Shown: in pieces, positions 6,794 through 13,148 of the stretch
How the letters are laid out: each line of letters begins with the position of its first letter
Numbering within the stretch: the first letter of the stretch is position 1
From: Syntrophaceae bacterium UBA3084
Lineage (GTDB): Bacteria > Desulfobacterota > Syntrophia > Syntrophales > UBA6807
Assembly: GCA_002367335.1 (NCBI GenBank)
Contig: DFBI01000011.1
Location: forward strand, 1-13,148
Reading direction: 5' to 3'
Length of the DNA stretch: 13,148 nt
Made by a program: the position numbers and the translations under genes
The notes under the pieces: model-generated
The model's input: the letters and a program-made list of their open reading frames with translations, nothing else
The model's database searches: none
What the model was told of the DNA's origin: nothing

Positions 6794-7102
6794 TTACTTC
6801 CAATTATAATGCCGACGTATCGGCATAGTGGAGCTTTTTACGAGATCATCTTTCTTTGTTTTCTCATAAATTTCTTTGGCAATTTCAAGCTTGGTTTTCC
6901 CTGTGGCATCAATCCCTAATTCTTTTACTTCGTCATCTGCGAATAGCATATATTCTGATATCAAAGGATAGGCACTTTCGAAGGACTGAAAATAGTCTGC
7001 CCTTGCCTTTTCTTCCTGAAAGGCTTCTTGAACTTCCTGGATTAATTTTACCGTGTCACGAATAAAATAATCCGTAAAGAATTTTCTCCTTTCTTTATCC
7101 AT
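6794..7102 (-). CDS. Small helical protein of unknown function (cassette gene 3)
   Basis: A 102-residue protein that I do not recognise. It has no signal peptide, membrane span or cysteine. It is rich in E, K and D and probably mostly helical: residues about 5-35 form a charged amphipathic stretch (RRKFFTDYFIRDTVKLIQEV), followed by ADDEVKELGIDATGKTKLEI and a basic aromatic tail RRHYNWK. The N-terminal RRKFF lacks the hydrophobic stretch of a Tat signal. The ATG lies 27 bases after the stop of the 350-residue gene and follows GAAAGGG at a rather long spacing, so it is probably the third cistron of the same operon. A small partner or assembly factor for the other two products is possible, but this is a guess from position only. 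Confidence 0.75.
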   Translation of the reverse strand: MDKERRKFFTDYFIRDTVKLIQEVQEAFQEEKARADYFQSFESAYPLISEYMLFADDEVKELGIDATGKTKLEIAKEIYEKTKKDDLVKSSTMPIRRHYNWK

Positions 7103-7129
7103 TATTTTGATTTTCCCTTTCTCAAAACA

Positions 7130-8182
7130 TTAATGATCATGATAGCAAACATCGGAGTCGTCTTGTCGAAATTTCATTTCCTTTATTTTCCACCAATCTG
7201 GGTTAATCCATGGATTATCGATATCCTCAGGTTGTTGCCATAGCCCTACGACGTCACTTCTATTCAGATCCATGCGTCTGTGGGTATTTTGAGCGTAAAT
7301 CTTGAGATCCCTATCTTCTCTCAACGTACTATCTTCTCCTTTTAGATTGAAGCCACAGGTCAAATGAAACTGTTTCGAATCGGGATTCTCTATTTTTTCT
7401 GCACGGTTTTCCTTATCAATGTAAAAATTAAATCCATTTTCACTGGATAATGAAACCGCGAGAGGAGAAACATTAAAAGAGAAGCAAAATCCCATGAGAA
7501 TCTTGTCAAACAAAAAGGAGGAAAGAACCCATCCAGGAACATTTCGATCTCGCCCACCCGGAACGACCGCTTCATAATCTTTTTGATCAGGTGCCTTCAA
7601 GTAAAGACCGTCCACCCGGAAATCCTCCCACTGTTCCGGGGCAACGCCTTCCAACTCCAAAATATTTTTAGAGAGATCTGTCCGGACATTGATGTGTCCT
7701 ACAACAAAATGACTCTCGGGAATCTTGTCCCTCCCCTCAAAAGTAGGCGTGCCAGTTGTATCAAAAAGGGGGCTGAATCTGATCAATTTTTCAAAATATG
7801 AATAGGTGTCAAAACATTCTTCTTCTTCCGAAGGATAATAGCGAATAGCAAATTGTCCTTGAACCGCCAATTCTGGCATGGATGATTCAGCAGAATTTTG
7901 ATTCTTTTGTGGTGCCGTATCCCCATTGATCAGATCCAGTCGAAATGCCCCCTTTTTTTCTTCAAGCCAAAGATACCAGCCGGGCAAACCTTCTTCATTG
8001 CAGAAAAAACTGATGTTCGAGAAACCACAATATTTCTTTGCCTCGGCGTTATGGAACAGGAAAAAGAACATTCTATAGAATATTTCCTCAACAATTCCAA
8101 CTGGATCAGCATTAGGTCGTTCTATTTCCAAAATATTTACCCTTCCTCTTGTTTCTACTTTTTGAGCCGGTACCCAGGCCAT
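7130..8182 (-). CDS. Soluble protein of unknown function (cassette gene 2)
   Basis: A 350-residue protein that I do not recognise. No signal peptide or membrane span is evident. It is rich in aromatic residues (for example IFYRMFFFLFHNAEAKKY near residue 34 and GLPGWYLWLEE near 66) and appears to alternate beta-rich segments with acidic loops. The C-terminus ends in CYHDH, which could bind a metal. The ATG at 8182 overlaps the end of the membrane-protein gene by 28 bases but has a poor ribosome site. A TTG at 8131 follows GGAAGGG at about eight bases and would give a 333-residue protein beginning at LEIERPNADP, with a 23-base gap after the upstream stop; this start is a serious alternative. 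Tight linkage to the membrane protein suggests joint function. Confidence 0.78.
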   Translation of the reverse strand: MAWVPAQKVETRGRVNILEIERPNADPVGIVEEIFYRMFFFLFHNAEAKKYCGFSNISFFCNEEGLPGWYLWLEEKKGAFRLDLINGDTAPQKNQNSAESSMPELAVQGQFAIRYYPSEEEECFDTYSYFEKLIRFSPLFDTTGTPTFEGRDKIPESHFVVGHINVRTDLSKNILELEGVAPEQWEDFRVDGLYLKAPDQKDYEAVVPGGRDRNVPGWVLSSFLFDKILMGFCFSFNVSPLAVSLSSENGFNFYIDKENRAEKIENPDSKQFHLTCGFNLKGEDSTLREDRDLKIYAQNTHRRMDLNRSDVVGLWQQPEDIDNPWINPDWWKIKEMKFRQDDSDVCYHDH

Positions 8183-9402
8183 CCATCCATAAAGTTGTCC
8201 TGGATCATTAGCAGGTTGATAACCAGGAGAAGGAAAGCCGAGGCATTTTCAGAAGGATGAGACACCCCTTCGCATATCCCCAAAAGCACCGGTCCCCAGA
8301 CATAAAATGCCCAGGCAAACAGAAGGCCTACAACAAGTGCTATGACAGTCTTTATAGTCCCCCTGAGAATCAACCCCATTTTGGAAAATGCCTGACCAAA
8401 AAAGAAATTCAATATGATCGCCGGCACAAGAATAAAGTTGGAAATCGTTACCGTATGGCTGTAGCGCCAGCCAAAGTTTGCTTCATTCTGGCCACCGATA
8501 TAGGCCTCATCCCACAGGTAATTCATAGCGTAAAGCTCAATCTTAACCAATATAACACTCAGAATCAAACTACCGACAACGAGAAAAATGATTCTCCAGG
8601 GTTGGCTTTTTACCAGGGTCCATGGCCTTCCGTCCCACAAATGAATGGTATAGAAGATAACAACAACGGTACAGAACATATATCCCAGGCTGTATTCCGC
8701 GCTGTTTGTGTGCGCCATACTTTTCCACCACGGTAGGACAGCCGTATATATCTGAGCAGGATAAAACATTGACCCGATATGGGGGTGGAAGAAAATGAAA
8801 AAAAGTGGAATACTGATAACGGCTATTAACAACCAGTTTGCTATACCAAGCCTCGGCTGAGGAAGTTCCGGAAATATGTCTTTTCCAACACCTACCATCA
8901 CCCAAACACCAACCAGGAAAAAAGGAACTGACAGGCAAAGCATCGCCCATGAAGTTATTTCCCTTGAAGTTAAGATATCTGTACCAAGTTTTCCAATTTC
9001 ATGCAGATAAGGCCAATTAAAATAGGTAATTCCATACCTGCCAATGATAAGATAGAGAACTCCAAAAACAAGTATCAAATAAGAAGCGATGGTTATGGCG
9101 GTAAGCAGCCCTCCCTTCATCAAAGGGTGAGCATTATTCAGAAAATCCCTTTTGAGTGGCCAGAAATCAAATAACTCTATTTGCCAAAGCATAATCAAAA
9201 GAGTCCAGATAACGAGAGAAAATCCAAAAAGTGGTGTATAGAGTTTGACTGGCCCCGCATTTGAGAAGAGAACCCACCAAATAACAAACGTAGCAATTAT
9301 AAGAACTATTAAATTAGATAGACCTGATATGCCCACGGACCACTTTGGAACGAGCTCTCTCGTCGCGATCCAATTTTCCTTTGTGTCATTATTACTCATC
9401 AT
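8155..9402 (-). CDS. Polytopic membrane protein of unknown function (cassette gene 1)
   Basis: A 415-residue integral membrane protein that I cannot assign to a family. Hydrophobic segments near residues 27-47, 55-76, 96-121, 152-172, 186-206, 236-253, 268-290, 317-336, 347-367 and 388-402 suggest about 10 spans. Tryptophan and histidine are frequent at or between spans (FFHPHIGSMFYPAQIYTAVL at 204-223, KSMAHTNSAEYSLGY near 227-241, FGWRYSH at 310-316), as in proteins binding haem, quinone or metal at the membrane; this is only a resemblance. There is no signal peptide. Two ATGs stand in tandem (9402 and 9399) after AAAGGGGAAA; the second has the better spacing. A terminator upstream (9455-9510) isolates it from the MBL gene, so it should head its own operon with the 350- and 102-residue genes. 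Confidence 0.85.
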   Translation of the reverse strand: MMSNNDTKENWIATRELVPKWSVGISGLSNLIVLIIATFVIWWVLFSNAGPVKLYTPLFGFSLVIWTLLIMLWQIELFDFWPLKRDFLNNAHPLMKGGLLTAITIASYLILVFGVLYLIIGRYGITYFNWPYLHEIGKLGTDILTSREITSWAMLCLSVPFFLVGVWVMVGVGKDIFPELPQPRLGIANWLLIAVISIPLFFIFFHPHIGSMFYPAQIYTAVLPWWKSMAHTNSAEYSLGYMFCTVVVIFYTIHLWDGRPWTLVKSQPWRIIFLVVGSLILSVILVKIELYAMNYLWDEAYIGGQNEANFGWRYSHTVTISNFILVPAIILNFFFGQAFSKMGLILRGTIKTVIALVVGLLFAWAFYVWGPVLLGICEGVSHPSENASAFLLLVINLLMIQDNFMDGWPGYRLKK

Positions 9403-9454
9403 TTTCCCCTTTCCCTAAGAGAAATTTTAAAAACGATATTTATGTCATAAATTG

Positions 9455-9510
9455 AAAAAAGGGGTTTTGACCCAAAGTTCCAAACAAACCTGAATTAAAA
9501 CCCCTTTTTT
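9455..9510. terminator. Symmetrical Rho-independent terminator
   Basis: AAAAAAGGGGTTTT (9455-9468) and AAAACCCCTTTTTT (9497-9510) are perfect 14-base complements around a 28-base loop. On the minus strand the GGGG/CCCC stem is followed by a T-run, as in intrinsic termination. The symmetry would also work for plus-strand transcripts. It lies about 125 bases after the MBL stop and about 55 bases upstream of the membrane-protein start, separating two transcription units. Confidence 0.75.
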
Positions 9511-9634
9511 ATTCAAAGCAGCCCTCTACCCATTTGATAAATTGATTTCACAAGACTATATGCTCATCTCCTTCCCAAGAGATAGAGAACAAAGGGAGAA
9601 AGGACACTTACGGCCTTTCACAAATGCGTAAAGC

Positions 9635-10714
9635 TTAACCAAAGAAAACGTCATCACCATTACCTGTATAAACATTAGAGGTGTGTGAGTGCGACAGCGA
9701 TCCCTGTTTTTTGTAGGATAAGTTTTTGTTTGTACCATGAATGATCGGAAGGCCTGCCGCTGCTGCCTTTTCTGCCCAGACCCACCCGGTACAGTGATTA
9801 CACGCAATCTTACTCATATTGTAAGTTTTCATGCCCTCAATAATGTCGTCGAATTTCGGATCCCAATTCTCGAAGACAGAAATATGCAAACCACCGTAAC
9901 ACCCATAATTTTTATTCCCATCCTTAAAGTTTCGTCGGGCATAATTGATCAGGGTTAAAATTCCCGCGTGGCAACACCCAGTAACCGTTACATAACCCTT
10001 GTCTTTGATCTTGAAGTAGAGATTGTTTTCGCCGTGAACCTGCAGAGTGGCAGGAGCATCAAGGAAAACAAGTCCGAATCCATCCTGAATCTTATAGAAC
10101 TCTTTTTTTGCGTTGGTCACGATCAGTTCCCCCGTGTGAGGAACGGTGTTTTTGGGACAACCGGGTGTGCTGGAAAAATCCGCCCCCTTTAACAATTCAA
10201 AACTCTTTTTCATTGACGTACCCGGGAAATATATTTTGATATCGGGCTGATGTTTCAACGTGCTCTCAATCCCAAAATAATGGTCTATGTGATCGTGAGT
10301 AATGATGAGTGTGTCGATCTCTTTGTTTTTGAGCATCTTGTCGATTCCGTCCTTGGCAAAAACATAATCCATCCAGTCGTTGTTCCATCCCGTATCCAGG
10401 AGATATTTGGTTTTTTTGCCGTCCAGCGCTTCCACCTCGAGAAGGGCGGCATACCCTCCCAGATTATTCAAGTCCCAATCGACGTCATACTGGTTTGTAT
10501 TGATGCCGCCTGCGGCCTTTATACTTTTACCCAGGGTGGCATTATCGAACCAGCTTGTCTCCGAGATGCAGTGAACCTTCAGACTTTTAATCTCACCAAA
10601 GTCTTCCTTCTTCCTCTTGGCATATGCTGTTGAAGCCAGCGAGCCTACGCCCCCGCTTAGCGCTACACCTGCCGATGTAGTTGCCAGACCTTTCAAAAAA
10701 TCTCTTCGTTTCAT
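9635..10714 (-). CDS. Tat-exported metallo-beta-lactamase-fold protein (COG1237-like)
   Basis: A 359-residue protein with a twin-arginine signal peptide (MKRRDFLKGL, then a hydrophobic stretch, predicted cut after AYA near residue 32), so it probably folds with its metals before export to the periplasm. The metallo-beta-lactamase motif HxHxDH is intact as H140-D-H142-I-D144-H145. Downstream metal or active-site landmarks are TGCCHAGI (245-252), GGLHIS (274-279) and NHCTG (306-310). These resemble the COG1237 group, which includes proteins named after dihydropterin-ribofuranosyl-aminobenzene phosphate synthase. That name is probably not a safe function for an exported member. The ATG at 10714 follows AAAGGAGG; an in-frame ATG at 10786 would bury the Tat motif. 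It lies 149 bases after SDR copy 2 and ends before a strong terminator. Confidence 0.88.
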   Translation of the reverse strand: MKRRDFLKGLATTSAGVALSGGVGSLASTAYAKRKKEDFGEIKSLKVHCISETSWFDNATLGKSIKAAGGINTNQYDVDWDLNNLGGYAALLEVEALDGKKTKYLLDTGWNNDWMDYVFAKDGIDKMLKNKEIDTLIITHDHIDHYFGIESTLKHQPDIKIYFPGTSMKKSFELLKGADFSSTPGCPKNTVPHTGELIVTNAKKEFYKIQDGFGLVFLDAPATLQVHGENNLYFKIKDKGYVTVTGCCHAGILTLINYARRNFKDGNKNYGCYGGLHISVFENWDPKFDDIIEGMKTYNMSKIACNHCTGWVWAEKAAAAGLPIIHGTNKNLSYKKQGSLSHSHTSNVYTGNGDDVFFG

Positions 10715-10863
10715 TGTAATATCCTCCTTTCTGTTTTTGATTAATAAGACTACAACACCACTTCTCCTTACAATAACCCATAACACGGTATTATCAGCTT
10801 TTTCGCGATAAAAAAGTTAAGCATACAAACACCTAAGAAAAATACCACAGTAAAAACTATTGC

Positions 10864-11718
10864 TCAATAAGTTTTCACCATGCCGCCATCAAACAATAAA
10901 TCGCCACCCATTAAATACTTACCATGATGTGAAAAACCAAAGACAAAAAGATTTGCAACTTCAACAGGCGACATCATTTCCTTAACCCTTGATTTACCAA
11001 GCATGACATCCCTGACCACCTCTTCCTGGGATATACCTCTTTGCTCTGCCTGATCAGGTATCTGCTTCAGAGCCAGCGGTGTTTTGATGAAACCGACACT
11101 GACGGTAAATGACCTTATCTTCCCCTCACCTTCAGCCGCAATGGACTGGGCAAGCCCGCGCAGGCCAAATTTGGTAATGTTATACACAGGTTTATTTACA
11201 GTCGTTATGTGCGCATGTATAGAAGCCATATTTCCAATGGCGCCAATTCCATCTTCACTCTTTTTAATATGAGGAATAACTAATTTTGACAGATAGAACG
11301 GGGCCCTTAACATAATCGACTGCATAAGGTCGTACATCTTCATGGGAAAGTTCTCCACAGAATCAATATGCTGCAATCCTGCTATGTTTGCAAGAAATTT
11401 AATATTACCCATTCCGGCAGCTTCCTCAACACAATTTTGGATTTGCTCATCGTCGGTTAAGTCTGTTTTTATAAAAAATGCCTCCCCTCCCCCTTTTTTT
11501 ATAATTTCTACAGTTTTTGCGCCACCTCCTTCATCTAAGTCGACACAGGCCACCTTAACGTTATTGGCCGCCACGGCAACAGCGGTAGCCCTTCCAATAC
11601 CGCTGGCAGCTCCCGTAACGATACAAACGTTTCCCGGTTTAAAATATTTATCATCTATAACCAAAATCTCCGATTTATTAATTACAGGTTCTTGAAGATC
11701 AACCTTTCCTTCTGCCAT
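10864..11718 (-). CDS. SDR dehydrogenase, D-3-hydroxybutyrate dehydrogenase type (copy 2)
   Basis: The 284-residue paralogue of the gene at 5517-6371. By direct comparison the proteins differ at 15 positions: ten within the first 61 residues (for example V2A, N27K, E29G, V61L), none from 62 to 210, and five in the C-terminal part (V211I, V220I, K236R, N237D, V270M). All catalytic and putative carboxylate-binding residues are kept (TGAASGIG, Q116, S166, H168, K176, Y179, K183, Q219). Both enzymes should therefore have very similar chemistry, probably oxidation of a 3-hydroxycarboxylate with NAD. The ATG follows AGGAGGGTGAA. This copy sits between the carnitine/hydroxyacyl-CoA dehydrogenase-like gene and the Tat-MBL gene, whereas copy 1 sits next to the TRAP transporter, so the two may differ mainly in regulation. 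Confidence 0.86.
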   Translation of the reverse strand: MAEGKVDLQEPVINKSEILVIDDKYFKPGNVCIVTGAASGIGRATAVAVAANNVKVACVDLDEGGGAKTVEIIKKGGGEAFFIKTDLTDDEQIQNCVEEAAGMGNIKFLANIAGLQHIDSVENFPMKMYDLMQSIMLRAPFYLSKLVIPHIKKSEDGIGAIGNMASIHAHITTVNKPVYNITKFGLRGLAQSIAAEGEGKIRSFTVSVGFIKTPLALKQIPDQAEQRGISQEEVVRDVMLGKSRVKEMMSPVEVANLFVFGFSHHGKYLMGGDLLFDGGMVKTY

Positions 11719-11763
11719 AATTTCACCCTCCTGAACTTCCTGAAATAACAGTGCGATCTATCA

Positions 11764-11806
11764 ACCCGGCGTCCATTACTTCCTGATTACCACACATTGC
11801 AATAAT
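11764..11806 (-). promoter_or_regulatory. 43-base conserved block upstream of SDR copy 2
   Basis: Identical to 6418-6460. Here the ATG inside the block (11776) opens a 17-codon frame, MDAGLIDRTVISGSSGG, whose TGA stop (11723-11725) lies four bases before the SDR start codon. This would allow translational coupling if the frame is translated. In copy 1 the same frame stops after four codons, so only the block itself is conserved, not the peptide. Confidence 0.5.
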
Positions 11807-11839
11807 CAATCATCTCAAAAAAACCGATCCGATGATTGA
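11806..11839. promoter_or_regulatory. Inverted repeat between the dehydrogenase gene and SDR copy 2
   Basis: TCAATCATC (11806-11814) and GATGATTGA (11831-11839) are perfect 9-base complements around a 16-base loop. On the minus strand the loop carries a run of seven T. It directly abuts the 43-base block and has no counterpart beside copy 1. It may be an operator or a weak terminator for the upstream gene. Confidence 0.4.
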
Positions 11840-11886
11840 ACCCTATTAGAAAAATATTACTAACAATGATCTTATGATATGATATG

Positions 11887-12831
11887 TCAATCGTATATAA
11901 CTTTCAACAATTCGACAATCTTTTCGTCACGCCACCTGGCAAGTTCTCCAAGATTTTTACCACCCATAGACTTTTCCACACCTTTTACCAGCAATTCTCT
12001 GGATTCATCTGAAATTTCACTCCACGTTGCCATTTCTTCCCAGTAAGTACCAAATGCCTTGCCAATATGGTCGATAAAATACCTGTAACCTCCCTCTCCT
12101 CCCCCCAAGTGATAGATCAGGTGTTGGCCCATAAGTGCCCATCGAACGCCGGGACCGGCGTAAAGGGCCTTATCTACATCCTCAACACTGGCCACCCCTG
12201 TAATAACGAGATCGATAGCTTCCCTCCACAGGGCTGCCGCCAAACGATTCGCGATATGCCCATTTGCTTCCTTTTTCAACACCACGGGGATTTTCCCCAG
12301 GCTTTCAAAAAAGACCTTTACGTTGTCGACTACCTGAAGATTTGTTTGTTTTCCCGGCACAAGTTCAACCAACGGTATCAGGTGAGGAGGATTAAAAGGA
12401 TGGGCAATAAGACAACGTCCGGGGGTTTTAGTTGCTTTTTGAATTTCAGACATCAGCAGTCCGGAAGAACTGCTGGCAAGAACCGCCTGCGGAGAAGCTA
12501 TATCATCAAGCTCCGAAAATACCTTTGTTTTGACTTCATAATTTTCCAGAGTTGATTCCTGTACATAATCCGTTTCTTCTAATAATTGTGCGACACTATC
12601 CACCGGGTGAATGTTTCTCTTCAGCTCGTCAACTATGGACTCCTGGATTAATCCATATCCCACAAGCGCCTCCAGATTGCCCTTTGCTTTTTGAACCCCC
12701 GTACCCAATATTGCACTGTCTATGTCAAACATTTTAACTTTCAGCCCTTTACATGCAAAGAAGGTCGCCCAGCTCGACCCTATAGTGCCCGTTCCAAGGA
12801 TTCCTACATTTGTTATTTCTTTACCGTTCAC
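11887..12831 (-). CDS. 3-hydroxyacyl-CoA / L-carnitine dehydrogenase family protein
   Basis: A 314-residue NAD-dependent dehydrogenase of the 3-hydroxyacyl-CoA dehydrogenase superfamily. The Rossmann motif is GTGTIG (13-18), with D36 at the end of the second strand favouring NAD. The catalytic pair is H144 (AHPFNPPH) and E156 (LVELVPG), with S122 or a neighbour in the SSSSG run and N195 (HIANRLAAA) completing the site. The spacing matches HAD enzymes. The C-terminal part GPGVRWALMGQHLIYHLGGGEGG (226-248) resembles L-carnitine dehydrogenase and lambda-crystallin/gulonate dehydrogenase rather than the fatty-acid beta-oxidation enzyme. A 3-hydroxy acid such as carnitine or a hydroxyacyl-CoA is therefore the likely substrate. 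The start is GTG at 12831, preceded by AAAGAGG; an out-of-frame ATG-TAA lies between the ribosome site and the GTG. SDR copy 2 follows after 168 bases. Confidence 0.88.
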   Translation of the reverse strand: MNGKEITNVGILGTGTIGSSWATFFACKGLKVKMFDIDSAILGTGVQKAKGNLEALVGYGLIQESIVDELKRNIHPVDSVAQLLEETDYVQESTLENYEVKTKVFSELDDIASPQAVLASSSSGLLMSEIQKATKTPGRCLIAHPFNPPHLIPLVELVPGKQTNLQVVDNVKVFFESLGKIPVVLKKEANGHIANRLAAALWREAIDLVITGVASVEDVDKALYAGPGVRWALMGQHLIYHLGGGEGGYRYFIDHIGKAFGTYWEEMATWSEISDESRELLVKGVEKSMGGKNLGELARWRDEKIVELLKVIYD

Positions 12832-13148
12832 TTTACATACCTCTTTCCTTTATATCGGCGCCAACTGTGTTAGTTGCCGAAACAACGTGAGTTTCGCCTT
12901 TTACAAAGACACATTAAGAGTACCCATCTTTCCCCACGAAAACGAGATTGCAATGAACTTAAATTCAGAAATCAGAATATATCCCAACATACTTGAACTG
13001 ACTTTGCAAATAATACACCATCATTGTTGCTCCATAGGTAACTCATTGTATTCACATCTTATTCTAGATAATGACAGGCTGCATTGACACGCAGAAAAGT
13101 GTAGCCATCTATCTACACCAGGCCCACTTAATATTGAATTAACTTATA
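12832..13148. other. Upstream region of the carnitine/hydroxyacyl-CoA dehydrogenase-like gene
   Basis: This 317-base stretch to the window edge has no convincing gene. Close to the GTG start it has the ribosome site AAAGAGG and two small inverted repeats: CAACT/AGTTG around 12862-12876 and CGAAAC (12878-12883) with GTTTCG (12891-12896). They could be regulatory. A 121-codon plus-strand frame over 12722-13087 overlaps the dehydrogenase and shows no protein-like features. I see no firm promoter. Confidence 0.5.

Larger units (their letters stand above)
10797..11806. repeat. Direct repeat copy 2 (SDR gene plus both flanks)
   Basis: Matches 5452-6460 in the same orientation, from a 3' flank that begins GCTTTTTCGCGATAAAA to the end of the 43-base block upstream of the SDR gene. 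The central part of the SDR gene is almost identical at the DNA level, while the ends and the segment between start codon and 43-base block differ more. The two copies bracket about 4.3 kb. Confidence 0.9.

Noticed and set aside
6794..7102. 102-residue protein as a Tat substrate because it begins MDKERRKFF
   Set aside because: No hydrophobic stretch follows the RRKFF; the sequence stays highly charged, so it is not a Tat signal peptide.
5452..11806. The segment between the SDR copies as a composite transposon
   Set aside because: The flanking repeats are metabolic genes without transposase, terminal inverted repeats or target-site duplications, so ordinary duplication is the simpler reading.
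12722..13087. A 121-codon plus-strand frame at the window's right side
   Set aside because: It overlaps the start of the dehydrogenase gene on the other strand, has no good ribosome site that I can see, and shows no protein-family features.
1..13148. CRISPR arrays, tRNA or rRNA genes, transposases, phage genes
   Set aside because: I found no regularly spaced repeats, tRNA-like sequence, rRNA or recognisable transposase or phage protein anywhere in the window.

Overview
All confidently recognised genes in this window lie on the minus strand, so transcription runs from high to low coordinates. The set combines a tungsten-type aldehyde:ferredoxin oxidoreductase, a three-part TRAP carboxylate transporter, 3-hydroxyacid-type dehydrogenases, a Tat-exported metallo-beta-lactamase-fold protein and REP-like palindromic intergenic repeats. 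Together with the modest G+C content this suggests an anaerobic bacterium, most likely of the Desulfobacterota (deltaproteobacterial) type. That placement is inference from gene content; the window has no rRNA or other phylogenetic marker.

Layout in transcription order: a carnitine/3-hydroxyacyl-CoA dehydrogenase-family gene (12831-11887); an SDR of the D-3-hydroxybutyrate dehydrogenase type, copy 2 (11718-10864); a Tat-exported MBL-fold protein (10714-9635); a strong symmetrical terminator (9455-9510); an unrecognised three-gene cassette made of a roughly 10-TM membrane protein, a 350-residue soluble protein and a 102-residue helical protein (9402-6794); a 422-base intergenic region with a nested palindrome; SDR copy 1 (6371-5517); dctP, dctQ and dctM of a TRAP transporter of the 2-oxoacid/chloroaromatic (TakP/FcbT1-like) group (5391-2292); a 434-base repeat-bearing gap; and the aldehyde:ferredoxin oxidoreductase (1857-16).

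The clearest structural feature is a direct duplication of about 1.0 kb (5452-6460 and 10797-11806). It contains the whole SDR gene plus its 3' and 5' flanks, including a 43-base block upstream that is identical in both copies. The two proteins differ at 15 of 284 positions by my count, with the substitutions clustered at the ends. The copies bracket the MBL gene and the unknown cassette.

A working model, by inference: the TRAP system imports a small carboxylate or hydroxy-/oxo-carboxylate. The SDRs and the HAD-family dehydrogenase oxidise a 3-hydroxy (possibly quaternary-amine or acyl-CoA) intermediate. The AOR interconverts an aldehyde and acid at the ferredoxin level. The roles of the MBL-fold protein and the three-gene cassette cannot be assigned from sequence; the cassette is the best candidate here for something undescribed.
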